DNA from: Phycisphaerales bacterium
Lineage (GTDB): Bacteria; Planctomycetota; Phycisphaerae; Phycisphaerales; UBA1924
DNA: 64,000 bases
NCBI GenBank assembly: GCA_029260295.1
Contig: JAJDDN010000002.1
Location: 124,001-188,000 of the forward strand
Direction: 5' to 3'
In this document: positions 51,228-59,604 of the stretch, in pieces
Position numbering within the stretch: the stretch's first letter is position 1
How the letters are laid out: each line of letters starts with the position of its first letter
Notes under the pieces: model-generated
Told to the model about the DNA's origin: nothing
Seen by the model: the letters and a program-made list of their open reading frames with translations, nothing else
Databases searched by the model: none
Translations under genes and position numbers: made by a program

Positions 51228-52712
51228 TTAGAAGTCGTATTTTTTGGCGTAGGGGGAGTCGGAGTCTTCGGTCCAGCCTCGGGTTCGCTTTGGGGCGTCG
51301 ATGAGGGTGCCGTCGAGGGTGTGAACGGTCATGTTTGCGCCGCGGGCGCGGAGGTGGGCGAGTTGTCTGGTGCCGATTTTGGTGCGGAGGGTGACGGACT
51401 GGTCGACATAATCGCGTTCGGTGACTTCGGTGCGGTTTTCGATGGTGTGGATTGTTTTGGAGTCGGATAGGGGGATGGTGATGTTGAGTTCTTGGATGGT
51501 GCCTAGGGAGTGGGTTTTGACTCGGGCGATGAGGTCTTCTTGGCCGAGGGGGGCTGGGTCGCCTTCTTTGGCGGGGAGGGAGCAGAGGGGGATTGAGCCT
51601 GGGATTCTGGATTGCCAGTAGAGGAGGTCGGCGGTGTCGGTGAGTTTGTCGGCTTTGTTGAGGAGGACTTGGTACTCGGGGCGCTGGTAGCGGGAGAACT
51701 CTTTGCCTTCGCGTTTGGCGGTGTCGGCTAACTTGTCTTCTCGTTTTTCGACTTCTTCGAAGAGTTCGTCGAGGGTGGTTAAAACAGTTTCGTAATGGAG
51801 TTCAATGCATTTGTCGGCGATGTCGAGGACGATGAGGATGAGATCGGCGTGCATGGCTTCTTCGAGGGTGGCGCGGAAGGAGGCGACGAGGTGGTGCGGG
51901 AGGTCGCGGACGAATCCGACTGTGTCGGAGAGCATGGCGTTGTGGCCGCCGCCGAGGTTCCATTCGCGGGTGCGGGTCATGAGGGTGGCGAAGAGGCGGT
52001 CGTCGGCGTAGGCGCCGCCTTCGGTGAGGGTGTTGAAGATGGTTGATTTGCCGGCGTTGGTGTATCCGACGAGGCCTACGGTGAAGTGGTCGTTGTTTCG
52101 TTTTTCGACTGCGCGGCGTTTGCGTTCTTGGATGTCTTTGAGTTCTTTTCCGAGGAGTGACTTTCGGTTTTGGACGAGGCGACGGTCGATTTCGAGTTGT
52201 TGTTCGCCGGGGCCTCTGGTGCCTAGGCCTCCGATGCCTCCTGAGCCGACGATGCGTTCGAGGTGGGACCACATGGCGCGGAGGCGGGGGTAGGTGTATT
52301 CGAGCTGGGCGATTTCGACTTGGAGCTTGGCTTCGTGGGAGACGGCTCTGGAGGCGAAGATGTCGAGGATGAGTTCGGAGCGGTCGAGGATTTTGCAGTT
52401 GGTGGCTTCTTCGATTTTGGCGATGTGCCTTGGTGAGAGGTCGTGGTCGAAGATGATGGTGGCGATGTTGAGCTCGGCGCAGGCGTTTTTGAGTTCTTCG
52501 AGTTTGCCCTTGCCCATGTAGGTGCCTGCGACGGGTTTTTGGAGGCGTTGTTCGAGTTCGCTGATGACGACAGCGCCGGCTTGGACGGCGAGCTCTCGGA
52601 GTTCGCCGAAGGGGTCACGCTCGTCGTAGGTGGAGCCTGGGAGGCGGACAGCGGCGAGCATGGTGCGCTCGGCTTGGACTTTGATTGATTGGCGGTCGGT
52701 GGGTTCTGGCAT
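51228..52712 (-). CDS. hflX: Ribosome-splitting GTPase HflX
   Basis: 494 residues. The N-terminal HflX domain (AVVISELEQRLQKPVAGTYMGKGK, IIFDHDLSPRHIAKIEE, RSELILDIFASRA) is followed by the linker GGIGGLGTRGPGEQQLEIDRR, split here as GGIGGLGTRGPGEQQ, and a GTPase: G1 GYTNAGKST, SDTVGFVRDLPHHLVASF, LNKADKLT. It splits stalled or hibernating 70S ribosomes in model species. A short C-terminal extension after the GTPase domain ends SPYAKKYDF. Assignment is firm. Confidence 0.95.
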   Translation of the reverse strand: MPEPTDRQSIKVQAERTMLAAVRLPGSTYDERDPFGELRELAVQAGAVVISELEQRLQKPVAGTYMGKGKLEELKNACAELNIATIIFDHDLSPRHIAKIEEATNCKILDRSELILDIFASRAVSHEAKLQVEIAQLEYTYPRLRAMWSHLERIVGSGGIGGLGTRGPGEQQLEIDRRLVQNRKSLLGKELKDIQERKRRAVEKRNNDHFTVGLVGYTNAGKSTIFNTLTEGGAYADDRLFATLMTRTREWNLGGGHNAMLSDTVGFVRDLPHHLVASFRATLEEAMHADLILIVLDIADKCIELHYETVLTTLDELFEEVEKREDKLADTAKREGKEFSRYQRPEYQVLLNKADKLTDTADLLYWQSRIPGSIPLCSLPAKEGDPAPLGQEDLIARVKTHSLGTIQELNITIPLSDSKTIHTIENRTEVTERDYVDQSVTLRTKIGTRQLAHLRARGANMTVHTLDGTLIDAPKRTRGWTEDSDSPYAKKYDF

Positions 52713-53088
52713 TGTGTTGATTGTAGAAGAGAAGAGGTACGCAGAGGGGTCAAAGGTCGCTGAGGACGCAGAGAAGAAAGTGGAAAATGGGAAAGATGAA
52801 GAAGAAAGAAGTTGTGGGAGGTATGGGATTGGGGGTGCATGGGGGAGTTTAGGGGCATGAAGTCATGGAGTGGTTGTGTGAATCGTGCTTCGCCGAAGAC
52901 GGTCGAAGCACGGCACCGGCGAAGACGCCACCTACATGGCACCCAGATAAGAGAGTAGATAAGACCCTCACCCCGGCCCTCTCCCATCAGAATGGGAGAG
53001 GGAGGAAGATGAAGAGAAGAAAGACCCCCTCCGTCCGCGAAGCGCGGACACCTCCCCCCCGGGGCGGGGGAGGGGCAAGAAAGGGAGA
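52713..53088. repeat. Repeat-filled gap: two PE, one R3, one R2
   Basis: 376 bp without a gene. PE copies at 52880-52919 (arms CGTGCTTCG / CGAAGCACG) and a half element at 52917-52944 (GCGAAGACGCC then CATGGCACCC); R3 at 52965-53002 and R2 at 53020-53080. The remainder is purine-rich and low complexity. Confidence 0.8.
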
Positions 53089-53598
53089 TTAGGGTTTGAG
53101 GGGGTGGAGGTTTTGTTTGGAGCGGTTTTGGTTGAGGAGGACGAAGGCTGGGGGGTGGGCGGCGAGGAGTTTGAGGAGTTGGGTGGAGGAGCATTGGAGG
53201 CGGAGGGCGGCTTTGGATGGGTCGTGGGTGCATGCATCGAGCATGTCGAGGGCCTCGGCGAGCATGGAGGGGTAGTCGGTGTGCTTACTGGAGCAGGCGA
53301 TTTTGTTTTTTTGGACGCGGGATTTCCAGAGTTCGGAGCGGGCGTCGCCAGTGGGGACTGGGTGGCGGATGGTCAGGGCCAGGGTGTGGCGGAGTCGGCT
53401 TATTGCGACGGCTTGGTTTTCTGCTGCGCTGCGGCGTTCTCCGGCTTGGGCGGTTGTGTTTGTGGGTTTGTGGGTGATGGTGATGTGGGTGGCGACTTTG
53501 TTTCGGTGTTGGCCTCCGGGGCCTTGGGAGCGGCCTTTGGCGATGGTGCAGTGTTTGAGGAGTTCTTCGATTGGGATGGAGGCGGGGTGTGGGGGCAT
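53089..53598 (-). CDS. ArfB-like peptidyl-tRNA hydrolase (RF-1 domain)
   Basis: 169 residues from an ATG at 53598. The RF-1 domain carries the catalytic GGQ in KGRSQGPGGQHRNKVAT, followed by VTITHKPT-like strands and a basic C-terminal part. Short GGQ proteins of this kind (ArfB/YaeJ) hydrolyse peptidyl-tRNA on stalled ribosomes; the Lys/Arg-rich tail that ArfB inserts into the mRNA channel is not obvious here, so it could instead be a related release-factor homologue. Divergent in orientation from nothing nearby; repeats lie on both sides. Confidence 0.8.
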   Translation of the reverse strand: MPPHPASIPIEELLKHCTIAKGRSQGPGGQHRNKVATHITITHKPTNTTAQAGERRSAAENQAVAISRLRHTLALTIRHPVPTGDARSELWKSRVQKNKIACSSKHTDYPSMLAEALDMLDACTHDPSKAALRLQCSSTQLLKLLAAHPPAFVLLNQNRSKQNLHPLKP

Positions 53599-53761
53599 TG
53601 GTTGATGGTATGGTTGAAGATGAAGAGAAGATTTTTGAACGCAGAGGGGGCAAAGGTGGCAGAGGCCGCAGAGAAGAGGGGGATGGGCAATAGGGAGTGG
53701 GCAATGGGAAAGATGAAGAGAGAAAGAAGGGGAGAGAGGGAAGATGGGAGAAGTCTGGAAG

Positions 53762-53801
53762 CCCTCACCCCGGCCCTCTCCCATCAGAATGGGAGAGGGA
53801 G
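53762..53801. repeat. G-rich repeat, family R3
   Basis: CCCTCACCCCGGCCCTCTCCC then ATCAGAAT then GGGAGAGGG, 13 bp before the tsaD stop. The rest of the gap 53599-53813 is purine-rich low-complexity DNA. Confidence 0.8.
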
Positions 53802-53813
53802 GAAGAAAAGAGG

Positions 53814-54962
53814 TTAGCAGGCGGTGGTTGGGGTGGCTTGGAGGGTGAGGTCGTCGGTGTGGCCTTGCTTGAACATGACGGATCCGAGGGCGGCGATCAT
53901 GGCGGCGTTGTCGATGCAGTATTGCATTTCGGGGATGTGGAGGGCGAGGTTGTTTTGCTCGGCGAGTTTGGTGAACTCGGCGCGGAGGAGGGTGTTTGCG
54001 GAGACGCCGCCGCCGATGATGATGGATTTGAAACTTGTTTGATCATTGGGGTTTGCATCGAGGGCGCGTTGGGCTTTGATGGTGAGTGCACGGATGGCGG
54101 CTCTTTGGAAACTCGCTGCGAGATCGCGGGTGCGTTGGTCATCGAGTTCTGGGGCGGGCTCGGCGAGGCGTTGGGGTTTGCCTTGTAGCTTTGGGGGGTT
54201 GGGCTTGCCTTTGGCGGCGTAGAGGAGGGAGGTCTTCAATCCTGAGTAGCTGAAGTCGAGGGAGTCTTTGGATAAGCGAGAAATTGGGAAGTCGATGAGG
54301 CGGTCGTTTGCGTCTGGGTGTTGGGCGAGGCGATCGATGTGGGGTCCGCCGGGGTAAGGGAGATTGAGGATTGATGCGGCTTTGTCGAAGGCTTCTCCGA
54401 TGGCGTCGTCGATGGTGGCGCCGAGTCTTGTGAGGTTTGTTGGTGAGGTGAGTTTGTAGAGGGAGGTGTGTCCGCCTGAGACGACTAGGCCTAGGGCGGG
54501 GAAGGTTGGATTGGGAGAAGAGGAAGTCGAAGAGGAAGAAAGACCCCCTCCGTCCGCGATGCGCGGACACCTCCCCCCCGGGGCGGGGGAGGGGCAAGAG
54601 AGGAAGGGGGCGTAGAGGTGGGCGTGGACATGGTCTACGCCTATGAGGGGTTTGTTGAGTGACCAAGAGAGTGCTTTGGCGGCGGACAAGCCGACGAGCA
54701 GGGAGCCGACGAGTCCGGGGCGGTGCCCCACTGCGATGGCGTCGAGGTCTTCAAATGCGACACCCGCTTCGGCGAGTGCTTGGTTGAGGACGGGGAGGAT
54801 GTTGATCTCGTGGAGTCTTGATGCGATTTCGGGGACGACCCCGCCGTACTCGGCGTGGGTTTGGGTTTGTGAAGCGACTACTGAGGAGAGGACTTGTGTG
54901 GAATCGCGCACGATTGATGCGGCGGTTTCGTCGCAGGAGGACTCGATGCCGAGGACGATCAC
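53814..54962 (-). CDS. tsaD: tRNA N6-threonylcarbamoyladenosine synthase subunit TsaD
   Basis: Makes t6A37 in ANN-decoding tRNAs; essential in most bacteria. GTG start at 54962, overlapping the protease stop by 4 bp. Family motifs: GIESSCDETAASIV, PEIASRLHEINILP, metal-binding His111 and His115 in DHVHAHLYAP, VVSGGHTSLY, GEAFDKAA, and the C-terminal CIDNAAMIAALG with the metal Asp. 382 residues versus the usual 335-350: about 30 residues (roughly 120-149, CPSPAPGGRCPRIADGGGL and Ser-rich flank) lie between the HxxxH and the next core strand and are encoded by an R2 repeat. Confidence 0.94.
   Translation of the reverse strand: MIVLGIESSCDETAASIVRDSTQVLSSVVASQTQTHAEYGGVVPEIASRLHEINILPVLNQALAEAGVAFEDLDAIAVGHRPGLVGSLLVGLSAAKALSWSLNKPLIGVDHVHAHLYAPFLSCPSPAPGGRCPRIADGGGLSSSSTSSSPNPTFPALGLVVSGGHTSLYKLTSPTNLTRLGATIDDAIGEAFDKAASILNLPYPGGPHIDRLAQHPDANDRLIDFPISRLSKDSLDFSYSGLKTSLLYAAKGKPNPPKLQGKPQRLAEPAPELDDQRTRDLAASFQRAAIRALTIKAQRALDANPNDQTSFKSIIIGGGVSANTLLRAEFTKLAEQNNLALHIPEMQYCIDNAAMIAALGSVMFKQGHTDDLTLQATPTTAC
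54539..54600. repeat. R2 repeat inserted in frame inside tsaD
   Basis: Same repeat as the intergenic copies at 51160 and 53020: GACCCCCTCC, hairpin GTCCGCG-at-GCGCGGAC, CCTCCCCCCCGGGGCGGGGG. Length and phase keep the tsaD frame open. Confidence 0.9.
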
Positions 54963-56614
54963 TGGTCGGAATCCGGTTCTGGTTCGGTTGTTGGTTCGAT
55001 GACTTTGACATCGGCGTCGATGAGCCAGCGTTCGAGGTTTTGGCCTGTGATTTGGAGGGTGGTGACGAGGTTTCCTTCGGCGTCGCGGACTTCGAGTTGG
55101 CCGCCGGCGATGGCGAGATCATCGTCCCAGAGGTCGAGGGGGTTCTCGTCGTTGTCTACAACGGTCTCGATCGCGGTGACGCGTTTGGCGATGCGTTCGA
55201 GCTGGCGGTAGATGCGTTCTTCTTGGAGGCGGAGGGCGACGAGTTCTTCGTAGGCGGCGTCGTCGGGTCTGTTTGATTCGATGCCTACGGGCGTAAACTC
55301 GCCGGTCTCGATGCGGCTGGTCATGACGGCCATTGCTGCGGTGAGCTGGACATCGTCGAGGGCTTCGACGATCTCGGTGGTGTCGGTGAGTTCTGGGGTG
55401 TCTAGTTTATGGATGACCTCGTTAGCGCGGCGGGCGGTGAGCATGGCGGCGCGCTCTGGGTTGGTCATGGAGAGGTAGTAGCCTTCGGTTGGATCAACGC
55501 CCCACATGGTGGAGTCGTCCTTGCGGTGGAGTAGACGGCCGGAGGGGAGGTAGTAGTACTGCTCGGTCATTTTGAGTGTGCCTGCGCCGGATTCGAGCGG
55601 GCGGACGGTTTGGACGGAGCCTTTGCCGAAGGAGCGGGCACCGATGACGATGGCTCGGTTGTGGTCTGAGAGTGCACCCGCGAGGATCTCTGAGGCTGAT
55701 GCTGAGTTTGAGTTGACGAGCGTGATGATTGGAAAGTCTGGGAGGGTGCCTTTTTTGTGGGCTTTTTCGGAGCGGTCTTTGTGTGCTCTGCCTTTGGTGG
55801 AGACGATGACGCCATCATCGAGGAAGAGATCGGCCATTTGGACGGCTTCACTCAGGAGGCCACCGGGGTTGTAGCGGAGGTCGAGGATGAGCCCGCCGAG
55901 CTGGCCGCCGGCGTTGTCGGTGGCGGCTTGGATCGCGGCTTCGAGATCAGCGGCGCAGTCCGGGATGAACTGTGTCAGGCGGATGTAGGCGATGTTGTTT
56001 GAGTCGTCGATGAGGTAACGCCAGGGGCCTTCGCCGCCGTCGCTGCGCATGAAGCCTTTGACGGCTTGGACTTTGATGTGGTCGCGGATGATGGGGATTT
56101 CGATTTCCTCAGCGTCTCGTTCGACGGTGATGGTGACTTTGGTCTTTGGTTCTCCGAGGAGGAGGTCGATGGAATCGTTGATGGAGAACCCTTCGGTGGT
56201 TTCGCCGTCGATTTTGATGACTTTGTCGTCTGCCATGACGCCGGCTTTCCATGCGGGGGAGTCGTCCATTGGCGAGGCGATGGTGAGCCAGCCGTCTCGG
56301 ATGATGACTTCGGCGCCGATGCCTACATATTGGCCTCGCATGTCTTTGTTGAAGTCTCGCTCGTTGCTTGCGGGGATGAAGGCGGTGTGTGGGTCGCCGA
56401 GTTCTTCGAGCATGCCGTTGATGGCGCCGAGTTGGATGTCTTCGTCGGAGGGTTCGGTGACGAAGAGGTGTTCGATCATGTTGTGGACATCGACGATGGG
56501 GTCGTAGAAGCCGTAGTCGATGTTCTTTGAGGTGCTGGAGGTGACGGCCATCGCTGAGCCCAGGGCGGTAGCCGCGAGGACGAAGAGGAGGGTGTTGGTG
56601 CGTTTGGTGAGCAT
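54959..56614 (-). CDS. C-terminal processing protease, S41 family
   Basis: 551 residues from 56614. Signal/anchor (LLFVLAATALGSAMAV), then NGMLEELGDPHTAFIPAS, a PDZ domain (GIGAEVIIRDGWLTIASPMDDSPAWKAG), and the S41 catalytic core: GGLILDLRYNPGGLL, the Ser in VNSNSASASEILAGAL, and the Lys in SFGKGSVQTV. The catalytic Ser-Lys pair is complete. A C-terminal region after the core (about 150 residues) is longer than in CtpA. Cleaves proteins from the C-terminus in the periplasm. Confidence 0.92.
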   Translation of the reverse strand: MLTKRTNTLLFVLAATALGSAMAVTSSTSKNIDYGFYDPIVDVHNMIEHLFVTEPSDEDIQLGAINGMLEELGDPHTAFIPASNERDFNKDMRGQYVGIGAEVIIRDGWLTIASPMDDSPAWKAGVMADDKVIKIDGETTEGFSINDSIDLLLGEPKTKVTITVERDAEEIEIPIIRDHIKVQAVKGFMRSDGGEGPWRYLIDDSNNIAYIRLTQFIPDCAADLEAAIQAATDNAGGQLGGLILDLRYNPGGLLSEAVQMADLFLDDGVIVSTKGRAHKDRSEKAHKKGTLPDFPIITLVNSNSASASEILAGALSDHNRAIVIGARSFGKGSVQTVRPLESGAGTLKMTEQYYYLPSGRLLHRKDDSTMWGVDPTEGYYLSMTNPERAAMLTARRANEVIHKLDTPELTDTTEIVEALDDVQLTAAMAVMTSRIETGEFTPVGIESNRPDDAAYEELVALRLQEERIYRQLERIAKRVTAIETVVDNDENPLDLWDDDLAIAGGQLEVRDAEGNLVTTLQITGQNLERWLIDADVKVIEPTTEPEPDSDQ

Positions 56615-56744
56615 ATTGGGGTCCGCCTTTGGATTGGGCACAGGGTACTACAGACCACAATACGCGATGGGATCGGGTTTGTGGGCCTAGAACGATGGCT
56701 TGCTATATATCTATACCTACCAAATGGGGGTGCGGTTCAGGGAA

Positions 56745-57194
56745 TCAGGATTGGTTTGAGAGGTCCTGGATGCGGCTGAGGAAGTTTGCAGCCGAGGTGT
56801 TGCCTGAGAACTGGCCGAGGATGTTGCCGTCTTTGATGACGAGGGTGGTTGGGTAGGAGCGGACGGGGAGCATGCGGATCTGGTCGCTGTTTGCGCCGTC
56901 TTCGAGGTAGACGGGGACCATGTTGTCTTTGACCCACTGGGTGACTTTGGTGTCAACCAGGGCCCCTTTTTTGAGGGCTTGGCAGGGGGGGCACCAGTCG
57001 GCGGTGACCAGGACGAGCATTGGTTTTCCAGTGGATTCGGACTGGAGAGAGGCCTGCTCGATGGTGAGCTTTGCGTCGAAGATTCCTGGGGTTTCGGCGG
57101 GGCCGCTGATGATGTTCATGACCTTGGGCGCGAGGATGAATGCGACAAAGGCGAGGAAGATGATGGTGACGAAATGGTTCTTTGCGTTTTTCAT
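56745..57194 (-). CDS. Membrane-anchored thioredoxin
   Basis: 149 residues with an N-terminal membrane helix (VTIIFLAFVAFILAPKVM), then a thioredoxin fold: KPMLVLVTADWCPPCQALKK (active site CPPC) and the cis-Pro in VRSYPTTLVIKDGNILG. It should reduce or oxidise disulfides outside the inner membrane. Located between the protease and the CNNM/CBS genes on the same strand. Confidence 0.9.
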   Translation of the reverse strand: MKNAKNHFVTIIFLAFVAFILAPKVMNIISGPAETPGIFDAKLTIEQASLQSESTGKPMLVLVTADWCPPCQALKKGALVDTKVTQWVKDNMVPVYLEDGANSDQIRMLPVRSYPTTLVIKDGNILGQFSGNTSAANFLSRIQDLSNQS

Positions 57195-57258
57195 AAAGGC
57201 GATGGCTCCGTTTCAAGACAATGGCTTTGGGAGGGGTTGTATTCCATTGGATTGAGAT

Positions 57259-58233
57259 TTACCAGTCGTGTGTGGTGGCGATGAGGGGTGATAACAGGTC
57301 TTTGCGGGTGATGAGGCCTGCATCTGAGCCGGATCTTGTGACGATGGCGAGGTGGGCGCCGGCGGTGTTCATCTCGGTAAGAGCCTTGCGCATGGGGGTC
57401 TCGGTGTTGAGGCGGACGATGGGTTTGATGATGGATTTGATTGAATCTTCGGCAGAGGTGTAAAGGTCGATGGCGTGGATGGAGCCGATGATCTGGCCGT
57501 CGGGGGAGTGGACGGGGTAGCGGGAGTGGTTGGATTGCTGGATCTTGGCGAGGGCGTCTTTGCGGGAGGTGTGGGTGTTGATTTTGATGACACGGGTGAG
57601 GGGGACCATCGCGGTTCGGATTGGGGTCTGGTTGAGGGTGAGGGCGCGGTCGATCATTTCGGTTTGTGACTGGGTGATCTGTTCGTCGGCGTGTTTGATG
57701 AGCTCGGCCATGTGCTGGCGGGCGTTTCGGACAGAGCCTGTGAGGTCGGCGCCTAGGAGCTTGGATGCTGTTGTGGCGATGAAGGTGATGACGGGGGTGA
57801 TCGGGATGATGGTCAGGGATCGGCGCATGAAGACGATGAGATGGGCGAGGCGTTCCATGAGGGTGTTGGAGCGGGAGCGGAAGAGTTCTTTGGGGATGGA
57901 CTCGGCAAAGATGAGGAGGATGGGGGTCAGGACGATGGCCTGGATGACGATGATGAGGGTTTCGCTGAGGTTGGTTGTTGACAGGAGCGCGGTGATGGCG
58001 AGGGTGGCGAGGTAGTTGAAGATGTTGTTGTACACCAAGAGGGTAGTGAGAACCGGCGCGGGGTTTTGGAGTTGGGTGTGGAGGGTTTGGGCTTTGGGTT
58101 GGTCTACGGATCGGACGCGGATGAGGACTCTTGAGACGGAGTAAAGACCGACTTCGAGACCTGAGCAGAGGGCTGAGCCGAGGATGCCGATGAGGGCGAG
58201 GGTGGTCCAGATGATGAGTTCGGGGGTGTTCAT
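57259..58233 (-). CDS. CNNM/CBS-domain membrane protein, short form
   Basis: 324 residues. N-terminal CNNM (DUF21) domain with four hydrophobic segments (ALIGILGSALCSGLEVGLYSVSR, NIFNYLATLAITALL, LIIVIQAIVLTPILLIFAESIPKELF), then two CBS domains (MVPLTRVIKINTHTSRKDALAKI, then SIIKPIVRLNTETPMRKAL). The CorC_HlyC transporter-associated domain seen in longer relatives is absent. Overlaps the next gene by 4 bp, and the two form a tandem paralogue pair. Mg or other cation transport is the usual proposal for the family; not demonstrated here. Confidence 0.88.
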   Translation of the reverse strand: MNTPELIIWTTLALIGILGSALCSGLEVGLYSVSRVLIRVRSVDQPKAQTLHTQLQNPAPVLTTLLVYNNIFNYLATLAITALLSTTNLSETLIIVIQAIVLTPILLIFAESIPKELFRSRSNTLMERLAHLIVFMRRSLTIIPITPVITFIATTASKLLGADLTGSVRNARQHMAELIKHADEQITQSQTEMIDRALTLNQTPIRTAMVPLTRVIKINTHTSRKDALAKIQQSNHSRYPVHSPDGQIIGSIHAIDLYTSAEDSIKSIIKPIVRLNTETPMRKALTEMNTAGAHLAIVTRSGSDAGLITRKDLLSPLIATTHDW

Positions 58234-59546
58234 GATTGCCCCCCTACTTCTTCAGATGAATCTGTATTCAGGGTGACTTCGACGGTTTCTACGACGAGGT
58301 CGTTCATGGCGTGGACTTTGAGGGTGGCGGAGCCGAGGTTGATTTGGTCGCCTACTTTGGGGACCCGGGCGAGGGTGTGCATGATGAGGCCGGCGAGGGT
58401 TTTGGCGGGGGATTTGGCGGGGGATTTGGCGAGATTATTTGAAGAACCGACGCCGCCGAAGAGGGTGGACCATTCGTGGACGGCGATGCGTCCGGGGACG
58501 GACCAAGTCGCGGGGCCGATCATTTGGATGTCTTGGGCTTCTGTGGATTGTTGGTCGGCGATGCCCGACAAGAGTTGGTCTGCGATGTCTGCGAGGGTGA
58601 CAAGGCCGGCGACGGTGCCGTGCTCGTCTACGACGAGGGCGATGGTTTGGGCGTTGTCGCGGAGTTGGTTGAGGAGGGTTTCGAGGGTGGCTTGTTCGGG
58701 GATGAAGAGGAGGGGCGCGAGTGTTTCTTTTATGGATGCGCCGCCAAGGATTTTTTTAGCGTCGGTCATGCCGATGGGGGTGCCGTCGAGGCCGCGATCG
58801 AAGACTGGGAAGCGGGTGGCGTTTGATTCTTTGCAGGCGGTGAGGACATCTTCGGTTGTGGCTTCGGCGTCGAGCCAGGTGAAATCTACTCTGGGGCGCA
58901 TGATCTCTTCGACCTTGCGTTGCGAGAGCATGACGATGGCTGATAAGAGGTCTTGCTCGGATTGGTCGATGAGGCCTTCGGTTGTGCCGAGGGAGAGGAG
59001 GGTGGACATTTCTTCTGGGGTGATGCCAGGAGGCGGGGGCGGTCCGGGGACGAGGAGGCGGGTGCCCGGGAGGATGAAGAAGCGTTCTAAAATGGTAATG
59101 ATGGGGCGGAGTGGCTGGCGGATGATGAGGTGGATCGGGGTGACGATCTTGAGGCAGAGCGTCGGACTTGCGACAGCGAAAAGCTTGGCGAAGACCTCGC
59201 CCATGAGGATGATGCTGAAGAGGGAAACCAGCGAGATGGTGATGCGGGCGGTGGTGGTTTCTGCGTGGAGGGTGAGGATGGAGGCGGAGATGAAGTAGCC
59301 GACATTGACGACCATGTTGAGGAGGAGGACTTGGAGGAGGAGCTGGCGTGGGTTTGCCAGGAGGCGGTCTACGGCGAGGGCTGTATTGGGGTGGTCGGTT
59401 CGGAGGGTGGAGCGTTTTGCGCGGGAGAGGCCGAAGAGTGCGGTTTCGGAGGCCGAGGCGATGGCGGAGCCGATGAGGAGCACGGCCATCGTGATGATGA
59501 GGGGGGTTTGGGTGAGGGATGTGGGGTCTGGGATTTGGGGGGGCAT
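58230..59546 (-). CDS. CNNM/CBS-domain membrane protein, long form
   Basis: 438 residues with all three parts: CNNM domain (VLLIGSAIASASETALFGLSR, LLLNMVVNVGYFISASIL, ILMGEVFAKLFAVASP), two CBS domains (LSQRKVEEIMRPRVDFTWLDAEATTEDVLTAC as KVEEIMRPRVDF, and ETLAPLLFIPEQATLETLLN as LLFIPEQATLE), and a C-terminal CorC/HlyC-type domain (TWSVPGRIAVHEW...LAGLIMHTLARVPKVGDQI). Forms an operon with the short paralogue; a heteromeric complex is possible. Confidence 0.9.
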   Translation of the reverse strand: MPPQIPDPTSLTQTPLIITMAVLLIGSAIASASETALFGLSRAKRSTLRTDHPNTALAVDRLLANPRQLLLQVLLLNMVVNVGYFISASILTLHAETTTARITISLVSLFSIILMGEVFAKLFAVASPTLCLKIVTPIHLIIRQPLRPIITILERFFILPGTRLLVPGPPPPPGITPEEMSTLLSLGTTEGLIDQSEQDLLSAIVMLSQRKVEEIMRPRVDFTWLDAEATTEDVLTACKESNATRFPVFDRGLDGTPIGMTDAKKILGGASIKETLAPLLFIPEQATLETLLNQLRDNAQTIALVVDEHGTVAGLVTLADIADQLLSGIADQQSTEAQDIQMIGPATWSVPGRIAVHEWSTLFGGVGSSNNLAKSPAKSPAKTLAGLIMHTLARVPKVGDQINLGSATLKVHAMNDLVVETVEVTLNTDSSEEVGGQS

Positions 59547-59604
59547 TACTGGGAGTTTATCGGCTTTGTTGGGGGTGGGAGGATAGGGAGAGGTATTATC
59601 CTCA

